7,824 nucleotides of DNA from Syntrophomonas_B sp035447945 (GTDB lineage: Bacteria; Bacillota; Syntrophomonadia; Syntrophomonadales; Syntrophomonadaceae). Each line of letters starts with the position of its first letter. The first letter of the stretch is position 1. The notes under the pieces were generated by a model, which saw only the letters and a list, made by a program, of their open reading frames with translations, was not told the DNA's origin and did no database searches. Position numbers and translations under genes: made by a program. Shown here one piece after another: positions 1 to 4,994 of this stretch. The stretch spans positions 1 to 7,824 of the forward strand of contig DAOTHZ010000085.1 of NCBI GenBank assembly GCA_035447945.1, written 5' to 3'.

Positions 1-612
1 TTGAAAAAGGCCAAAGCAGAATTGCCGGATCTGATCATTCTGGATATTATGCTGCCCAAAATGGATGGACTGGAAGTGTGCCGCAATGTAAAACAGGACA
101 ATGTCTGCAAGACCATCCCCATCATCATGCTGACTGCCAAGGGAGAGGAGTTTGACACCATTCTTGGCCTGGAAACAGGGGCCGATGATTATATCACCAA
201 ACCTTTCAGCCCGCGTGAACTGGTGGCCCGCGTCAATGCCCGGCTGCGCGCGGTCAAACTATTGGCCGACGAAAAGGCGGTGGGGGCCAAGGCCTATGTT
301 TTTAAGGACCTCACCCTGGTGGCGGACAAACATGAAGCTTTCATGGGCGAAGTCAAAATGGAACTGACCCCCAAGGAATTTGAACTGCTGAGATTGCTGA
401 CCTCCAATCAAGGTCGGGTCTTTACTCGGGAATTGTTGCTGGCCAAAGTATGGGGCTATGAGTTTTCCGGTGATACCCGTACCGTGGATGTCCACGTTCG
501 GCATCTGCGGCAAAAGCTGCATGATGATTCCAATTATCCGCAATATATTGAAACCGTACGCGGGGTAGGCTATAAATTCGTAGAAAAAGACGGCCCCGTG
601 TCCAGAAGGTGA
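1..612 (+). CDS. OmpR/PhoB-family response regulator (5' partial)
   Basis: This is a DNA-binding response regulator that would be phosphorylated by the kinase encoded just downstream. The visible 203 residues start inside the receiver domain. The phospho-acceptor Asp is D15 in LDIMLPKMDG, the conserved Thr is T45 in IIMLTAKGEE, and the conserved Lys is K67 in ITKPFSPREL. In full-length family members the acceptor Asp lies near residue 50-55, so about 35-40 N-terminal residues, including the acidic pair, lie left of the window. The TTG at base 1 is therefore probably not the true start. A winged-helix output domain follows at about residues 99-195, with ELTPKEFELL (121-130), the recognition-helix region TVDVHVRHLRQKL and the terminal RGVGYKF. 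PhoP/PhoB or WalR-type assignment is plausible given the PhoR-like partner, but the target regulon cannot be read from the window. The TGA stop overlaps possible starts of the kinase gene, suggesting translational coupling. Confidence 0.95.
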   Translation: MKKAKAELPDLIILDIMLPKMDGLEVCRNVKQDNVCKTIPIIMLTAKGEEFDTILGLETGADDYITKPFSPRELVARVNARLRAVKLLADEKAVGAKAYVFKDLTLVADKHEAFMGEVKMELTPKEFELLRLLTSNQGRVFTRELLLAKVWGYEFSGDTRTVDVHVRHLRQKLHDDSNYPQYIETVRGVGYKFVEKDGPVSRR

Positions 613-617
613 TGCGT

Positions 618-1661
618 ATGCTGACGACTGTACAGGGAAATACAGTAATGAATGAAATCCTGGGCAACATGGCTGAAGCTGTCCTGGTCCTCAATGGGGA
701 GGCTGAAGTCGTGCTGGCCAACCGGGCTGCGGAAAACCTCTTTATGATTCGCGACGGCGTGCTGATTGGCCAGAGCATCGATCATATCACGGACAACAAG
801 GATGTTATCCGCATGACAAGAAACGTTTTACGTACCGGCAAGGAAGTATTTACCGAGATGATGCTGTTGCCGAGTACCCAAATCCACCGAATCCATGTCA
901 GCGCCCTGAAAAACGAGAAAAATCAGATCAATGGAGTGGTGGCAGTTTTTCATGATGTGACCGATGCTCGTAATTTTCAACAGATGCGCTCCGAGTTTTT
1001 AGGCAACGTTTCCCATGAATTACGCACTCCGCTGACCTCCATCAAAGGATTTGTGGAGACCCTGCTGGATGGCGCCATGGAAAACAGCGACCAGTGCCGC
1101 CGGTTTTTATCCATCATTGATGCAGAAACCTACCGTTTGAGCCGTCTCATTGAGGACATGCTGAGCTTGTCGGCGATTGAGTCCAAGGAAAGAATGATGC
1201 GTCCCAAGCCGGTCTGCATGCTGACCTCAATGCGCAATGTTTTGAATATTCTCGGGCCGCAGATCAGTGAAAAATCTCTGCGGGTGGATTTAATCTATCG
1301 CAATGATCATTCCTATATTCAGGCCGATGAAGACCTGCTCAACCAGGTTTTTATCAATTTGCTCGACAATGCCATTAAATTTACGCCGGAGAACGGCAGC
1401 ATCGTCATCCGCTGCAAAAAAAATGACAGTCGGTTGCTCCTGACCATAACCGATACCGGGGTCGGCATCCCCCGCGATAGTCTGCCGCGGATTTTTGAAC
1501 GGTTTTACCGGGTTGACAAAGCCCGTACCCGCCGCCAGGGAGGGACCGGTCTGGGTCTGTCGATTGTGAAACACATCGTTGAATCTCATGGCGGTGAAGT
1601 ATTTGTGGAAAGCGAAGTTGGCAAAGGTTCAACGTTCGGAGTAAGTTTTATCGCGCTGTAA
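618..1661 (+). CDS. PhoR-like sensor histidine kinase, PAS-HisKA-HATPase, no membrane segment
   Basis: This kinase should autophosphorylate on histidine and pass the phosphate to the regulator encoded upstream. Numbering from ATG 618 (347 aa): a PAS domain spans about residues 10-110; the H-box SHELRTPLTSIKGF has the phospho-accepting H133; the N-box LLDNAIKFTPENG has N251; the G1 box DTGVGIP starts at D279; the F-box is IFERFYRVD; the G2 box GGTGLGLSIV starts at G308. The order and motifs are those of PhoR/WalK kinases. There is no hydrophobic segment before the PAS domain and no HAMP domain, so the protein is predicted to be cytosolic. The start is ambiguous: GTG 609, ATG 612 (TGATG overlap with the regulator stop), ATG 618 and ATG 648 are all in frame. 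ATG 618 has AGAAGG (604-609) eight bases upstream; ATG 648 has AGGGA (634-638) nine bases upstream. A run of eight A (1416-1423) lies in the ATPase-domain coding region. The signal sensed is unknown. Confidence 0.93.
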   Translation: MLTTVQGNTVMNEILGNMAEAVLVLNGEAEVVLANRAAENLFMIRDGVLIGQSIDHITDNKDVIRMTRNVLRTGKEVFTEMMLLPSTQIHRIHVSALKNEKNQINGVVAVFHDVTDARNFQQMRSEFLGNVSHELRTPLTSIKGFVETLLDGAMENSDQCRRFLSIIDAETYRLSRLIEDMLSLSAIESKERMMRPKPVCMLTSMRNVLNILGPQISEKSLRVDLIYRNDHSYIQADEDLLNQVFINLLDNAIKFTPENGSIVIRCKKNDSRLLLTITDTGVGIPRDSLPRIFERFYRVDKARTRRQGGTGLGLSIVKHIVESHGGEVFVESEVGKGSTFGVSFIAL

Positions 1662-1718
1662 CGCGGCTGCAGAGATTGTCATCGTCCAAGCTTTTTTCGA
1701 AACTGTCAGCGATATGAC

Positions 1719-1733
1719 CCTCCGGCAGGGAGG
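1719..1733 (+). promoter_or_regulatory. Hairpin covering the ribosome binding site of the HlyD-like gene
   Basis: CCTCC at 1719-1723 is perfectly complementary to GGAGG at 1729-1733, with a five-base loop (GGCAG). The right arm is the Shine-Dalgarno sequence of the gene starting at ATG 1739. An alternative four-pair stem, CCCT (1718-1721) with AGGG (1727-1730), would also cover part of it. Folding would hide the ribosome binding site; the stem is short but all its pairs but one are G-C. That it regulates translation is inference only. Confidence 0.35.
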
Positions 1734-1738
1734 AAATC

Positions 1739-2665
1739 ATGTCAAAGAGAAAGGCAAGGAACGAGCGGGTACGAACCATCGATTCGTTCCTGCGAATGCT
1801 GGTTACCGTTGCTGCCGTAGCCCTGGCAGTCAGCCTGGTCTATCTGGCCGGACGACATTTGCTGGCTGCCTACAGTAAACATCAGCGGGATACCGTATTG
1901 GCCCAATATGGGGTCATTGAACAAAAATTGTCGGGAGAGGCTTTGGTTCTGCGCCGGGAAAAAGTTTTCCGGGCCCCTGCTGCCGGCTTTTTTGAAAATC
2001 TGGTCAACGACGGCAGCAAGATCGGTATCAATACACCGCTGGGATACTATCTGAGCCAGGGTGAAAAGAGCACCCTGCGGGCTGCTGCCAGCGGCTTGTT
2101 TACCCGCCGAATTGATGGCCTGGAAGAAGTGTTGCAGAACATTCAGCTATCGGCTGTTGGCCCGGAGACCTTTGCCTATCGTATACAACAGCATGATCCT
2201 GCGACGGAATTCAAACCCGGGCAGGGTGTATATAAAATTGTCGACAATCTGGCACCGACCCGTTTGCTGCTGCAATTCACGCAGCACCAGGATAATCCTG
2301 CCTTGGAACCGGGTCAGACGGTCAGCCTGCAGGTGAACGACCGGGTCTTGGGAAAATGCCGTGTAATTGCCAGCAAGCAAGATTTTGAGAAACTGGTGGT
2401 TTTGGTTGAAACCCCTCATTTCAGAGAAGAGTTGTTGCATATCCGGCAAGCGGAAGCAGTGTTGACCGTGTCTTCGCCCCAGGGTTATCTGGTGCCGGAG
2501 AAATCTCTGCTGGTCAAGGGTAAGGAAAAAGGGATATATTGTCTCAATGGCGAAGAAGTAATCTGCAAACCGGTACGGGTTCTGGCGGTCAAAGATGGGA
2601 TTGCCGTGGTTGAAGGTCTTCAGCCCAACGACTTGGTGATTGTCAATCTGCAGCATATTAAATAA
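1739..2665 (+). CDS. HlyD/membrane-fusion-protein-like single-pass membrane protein
   Basis: The product has 308 residues. A basic N-terminus (MSKRKARNERVR) is followed by one hydrophobic helix at about residues 18-45, giving an inside-N, outside-C topology. The extracytoplasmic part resembles membrane-fusion adaptors. Two half-lipoyl-like strands (APAAGFFENLVNDGSKIG from residue 79, and AAASGLFTRRIDGLEEVL from residue 115) are followed by a beta-barrel-like region (about 160-245, with LEPGQTVSLQV) and a C-terminal membrane-proximal-like part (about 250-303, VPEKSLLV, then VVEGLQPNDLVIVN). Only a short linker separates the half-lipoyl strands, so the long coiled-coil hairpin that reaches TolC-type proteins in true HlyD adaptors is missing. 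No transporter or outer-membrane partner gene is present. The start is fixed by GGAGG (1729-1733) five bases upstream. Its position before ylmE and sepF suggests an envelope or division-linked role rather than export, but this is inference. The exact function is unknown. Confidence 0.75.
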   Translation: MSKRKARNERVRTIDSFLRMLVTVAAVALAVSLVYLAGRHLLAAYSKHQRDTVLAQYGVIEQKLSGEALVLRREKVFRAPAAGFFENLVNDGSKIGINTPLGYYLSQGEKSTLRAAASGLFTRRIDGLEEVLQNIQLSAVGPETFAYRIQQHDPATEFKPGQGVYKIVDNLAPTRLLLQFTQHQDNPALEPGQTVSLQVNDRVLGKCRVIASKQDFEKLVVLVETPHFREELLHIRQAEAVLTVSSPQGYLVPEKSLLVKGKEKGIYCLNGEEVICKPVRVLAVKDGIAVVEGLQPNDLVIVNLQHIK

Positions 2666-2695
2666 ACATCGTTGAAGCAAATAACAGGAGACAAC

Positions 2696-3373
2696 ATGGA
2701 AGAACTAAGCAAAAAATTGACTGTAATTCAGCAGAATATTGTCAGAGCAGCCGGGAAAGCCGGACGCGATCCCCGCGATGTTAACTTGCTGGCAGTGACC
2801 AAGACGGTCGGCATCGACATCGCCCGACAAGCGTATGACTTGGGGATTCGAGATTTCGGTGAAAACCGTACCCAGGAACTGAACCGCAAACAGGCCGCTC
2901 TCCCGCAAGCCCGCTGGCATATGATTGGGAGACTGCAGTCCAATAAAGTAAAAGACATTGTCGGCAAGGTGCATTTGATTCATTCCTTGGACAGCTGGCA
3001 TATGGCCGAAGAAATCAACAAAAGAGCGCTAAATATGCAAACCGAGGCATCAGTATTGCTGCAGGTAAATATTTCCGGGGAAACACAGAAGGCCGGGGTT
3101 GAACCGGACGAGGTGGCGGACATCCTTGCTTCCCTAGGCCAACTGCCGGCCTTGCGGCTGTACGGCTTTATGACCATGGCACCGCTTTCCTCTGTCGGAG
3201 AAGAAAGCCGGCCCATTTTCACTGAATTAAAAAATCTCCAACAAACATTCCAGCATAGATCTTTTGTCAATGTTGATTTAAAATATCTATCCATGGGGAT
3301 GTCGCAGGATTATGAAGTCGCTGTCGAAGAGGGTGCCCACTTTGTACGCATTGGCAGCGCCTTGTTTCATTAG
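2696..3373 (+). CDS. ylmE: YggS/YlmE family PLP-binding protein (PLP homeostasis)
   Basis: This is a cytosolic pyridoxal-5'-phosphate-binding protein of the YggS/PROSC/YBL036C family. Family members have the alanine-racemase-type fold III barrel but no firm enzyme activity, and help balance vitamin B6 and amino/keto-acid pools. The product has 225 residues, the usual family size. The PLP-linking lysine is K36 in LLAVTKTV. Other family motifs are FGENRTQEL, WHMIGRLQSNK and the C-terminal LSMGMSQDYEVAVEEG and FVRIGSALF, which hold the cofactor phosphate. The start at ATG 2696 is chosen because AGGAGA (2686-2691) lies just before it and because residue 1 then matches the family N-terminus. An in-frame TTG at 2672 would add eight residues that look non-homologous. 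In many Firmicutes and Actinobacteria this gene precedes sepF, as here. Confidence 0.95.
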   Translation: MEELSKKLTVIQQNIVRAAGKAGRDPRDVNLLAVTKTVGIDIARQAYDLGIRDFGENRTQELNRKQAALPQARWHMIGRLQSNKVKDIVGKVHLIHSLDSWHMAEEINKRALNMQTEASVLLQVNISGETQKAGVEPDEVADILASLGQLPALRLYGFMTMAPLSSVGEESRPIFTELKNLQQTFQHRSFVNVDLKYLSMGMSQDYEVAVEEGAHFVRIGSALFH

Positions 3374-3440
3374 GATAGATAGGTGAATATCAGAGATCAA
3401 GCAGCAGGAAAAAACGAAAAATTTTGAGGAGGCTACAACA

Positions 3441-3878
3441 ATGGGCTTACTGGATCGTTTTTGGGGATGGCTGGGAGTACGGGATGAAGAAGAACAAGCG
3501 TTTATGGAATTGCCGCCCGGCGGCAGCTACGACAAGGAAAACAAGGCAGCCCAACTGGTTAGTATCCACAGCAACAAGAATCTCAAGGTAATGGTTTGTG
3601 AACCGGAAAAATTTGATGAGGTACAGGCGTTGGCTGAGCATTTGAAAAACCGTAAACAGGTCATTTTGAATTTTGAGAACACAGCCCCGGAAATCTCTCA
3701 GCGGGTGATTGATTTCATCAGCGGTGCCACGTATGCCCTGGATGGACAAAGCCAGCAACTGGGACGCAATATCTTCCTGTTTGCACCCTCCAATGTGGAA
3801 GTTACCAAAGATCATCGGGCACTGATGAAGAAAAACCCAGTATCGGTTCCGGAGGGATTCAAGGGGGACAGAAGATGA
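3441..3878 (+). CDS. sepF: Cell division protein SepF
   Basis: SepF binds the C-terminal tail of FtsZ, anchors it to the inner face of the membrane and forms rings that help build the septum. The product has 145 residues, normal for the family. The N-terminus MGLLDRFWGWLGV can form the amphipathic membrane-targeting helix. An acidic, low-complexity linker follows (about 14-40). The SepF (DUF552) core runs from about residue 47 to 122 and carries VILNFENT, RVIDFISGATYAL and LGRNIFLFAPSNV; the glycine before RNIFLF (G108) corresponds to the conserved core glycine. GAGGAGG at 3426-3432 gives a strong ribosome binding site eight bases before ATG. The stop codon overlaps the proC start in an ATGA, so sepF and proC are likely translationally coupled. 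ftsZ and ftsA are not in the window. Confidence 0.97.
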   Translation: MGLLDRFWGWLGVRDEEEQAFMELPPGGSYDKENKAAQLVSIHSNKNLKVMVCEPEKFDEVQALAEHLKNRKQVILNFENTAPEISQRVIDFISGATYALDGQSQQLGRNIFLFAPSNVEVTKDHRALMKKNPVSVPEGFKGDRR

Positions 3879-4678
3879 CCTGGACGCTGGGAGTTATTGG
3901 CTGCGGCAATATGTCCTATGCTTTGTTAAGCGGGATTGTCCGCAGTCCGGAACAGGCTCCCGAAAAAATTTACTGCAATGATATCAGTGACGTGCGCATG
4001 CGCTTGTTTGCTGATGAGTTCAAAGCCTTGCCAGCCGACAAAGGTGATTTGATCGCAGCTTCCGATTTGATCATTCTAGGGGTCAAGCCCCAGCAAATCC
4101 GTGAAGCGCTGGAGGATACTGCCGCTAACTGGCAGGAAAACAAGCTGTTGCTTTCGATTGCAGCCGGTATTCGTACCGAATGGCTGGAAACATTGTTATC
4201 GCCGGCAACCATGCGAGTCGTCAGAGCCATGCCCAATACACCTTGTCTGGCGGGCGCAGGCATGATCGGTTTGTGTGCCGGCAAATCAGCCACGGTTGTT
4301 GATCTGGAAAGGATAAAAGCGCTGTTGGCCGCCAGCGGTCGGGCAGTTATCGTCAAAGAGCAGGACATGGATGCGGTGGCGGCTGTATCCGGCAGCGGAC
4401 CTGCGTATGTATATCTGATGATCGAAGCCCTGATGGAAGCGGCGGTAAGTGTTGGCTTAAGCAGCAGCACTGCCCGGGAGCTCGTCTTGCAGACGGTGAA
4501 AGGCAGCGTGATTTTGCTGGAGGAAAGCGGTCAGCATCCCGCCGTGCTCAAACAACAGGTGACTTCCCCGGGAGGAACCACCATTGCCGCCTTGCGCCAA
4601 CTGGAAGAAGGCGGGGTCCGACGGGCTTTTTTCAATGCGGTTGAAGCAGCCCGCAACCGATCCATCGAACTCGGATAA
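3875..4678 (+). CDS. proC: Pyrroline-5-carboxylate reductase
   Basis: This enzyme reduces 1-pyrroline-5-carboxylate to L-proline with NAD(P)H, the last step of proline synthesis, in the cytosol. The product has 267 residues, the normal family length. The N-terminal Rossmann fold shows the GxxGxGNM dinucleotide motif at residues 6-13. VKPQQ (70-74) and RAMPNTP (117-123) follow. The C-terminal dimerisation domain holds SGSGPAYVY (172-180), the substrate-binding and dimer helices, and VTSPGGTTIAAL (229-240), which matches the P5CR signature. AAGGGGGA (3861-3868) is a good ribosome binding site. The first four bases of the gene overlap the sepF stop. The gene ends with two consecutive TAA codons (4676-4681). 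proC next to sepF recurs in several bacterial groups, although no direct link between proline synthesis and division is established. Confidence 0.98.
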   Translation: MTWTLGVIGCGNMSYALLSGIVRSPEQAPEKIYCNDISDVRMRLFADEFKALPADKGDLIAASDLIILGVKPQQIREALEDTAANWQENKLLLSIAAGIRTEWLETLLSPATMRVVRAMPNTPCLAGAGMIGLCAGKSATVVDLERIKALLAASGRAVIVKEQDMDAVAAVSGSGPAYVYLMIEALMEAAVSVGLSSSTARELVLQTVKGSVILLEESGQHPAVLKQQVTSPGGTTIAALRQLEEGGVRRAFFNAVEAARNRSIELG

Positions 4679-4701
4679 TAAAGCGTAGGAGGAAATCATT
4701 C

Positions 4702-4959
4702 TTGAGTTTGTATAATATCGTCAATGTCATGTTTGAAGTTTATTCATTTCTAATCATTGCCCAGGTATTGATGTCCTGGATCCCCCATGATCGTTATCAT
4801 CCTGTATTTCGTTTTATTGAAGAAATTACCGAACCGGTCCTGACACCATTCCGCAGATTGATACCGTCCGTGGGGGGGATTGATTTTTCACCCATTATTG
4901 CCTTGATGGCACTTGAACTGGTGCGCCGCATCATCCTGTCCCTGTTGGCGGGTTTTTAG
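4702..4959 (+). CDS. ylmG: YggT/YlmG family small membrane protein
   Basis: The product is 85 residues with two hydrophobic helices at about 5-27 and 61-83. The loop between them carries the family hallmark EPVLTPFRRLIPSVGGIDFSP-like stretch (about 44-64), in which the EPxLxPxRRxIP pattern is clear. YggT proteins sit in the cytoplasmic membrane. They are genetically linked to division genes in Gram-positives and to nucleoid or photosystem organisation in plastids, but their biochemical role is unsettled. The start is TTG at 4702, supported by AGGAGG (4687-4692) nine bases upstream; no in-frame ATG precedes it. A run of seven G (4872-4878) encodes Val-Gly-Gly in the conserved loop. Confidence 0.93.
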   Translation: MSLYNIVNVMFEVYSFLIIAQVLMSWIPHDRYHPVFRFIEEITEPVLTPFRRLIPSVGGIDFSPIIALMALELVRRIILSLLAGF

Positions 4960-4994
4960 GCATGGAAAGCTGAGTGATTAAGGAGAATAGATGT

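Noticed and set aside
1662..1738. Possible promoter (TTGTCA at 1676-1681) or terminator before the HlyD-like gene
   Set aside because: No acceptable -10 box lies at 16-18 bases spacing from TTGTCA, and the six-T run (1692-1697) is not preceded by an adjacent stable stem. The CGCG/CGCG pairing at 1652-1665 is only four pairs and too far upstream.
2147..2680. Long open frame on the minus strand opposite the HlyD-like gene
   Set aside because: It lies wholly opposite a well-supported gene, has no family resemblance, and looks like a codon-bias shadow.
3382..3426. Fourteen-codon GTG-started frame between ylmE and sepF
   Set aside because: It is very short, has a non-ATG start and no recognisable product. 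It is expected by chance in a spacer.
3345..3440. Possible promoter (TTGGCA near 3350 with TAGGAT near 3371) before sepF
   Set aside because: The spacing is about 14 bases, too short for a vegetative promoter, and the -10 match is poor. Read-through from ylmE explains sepF expression.
3970..4470. 166-codon open frame on the minus strand opposite proC
   Set aside because: It is antisense to a clear proC with all family motifs, and its translation is Ser/Ala-rich shadow sequence with no recognisable domain.
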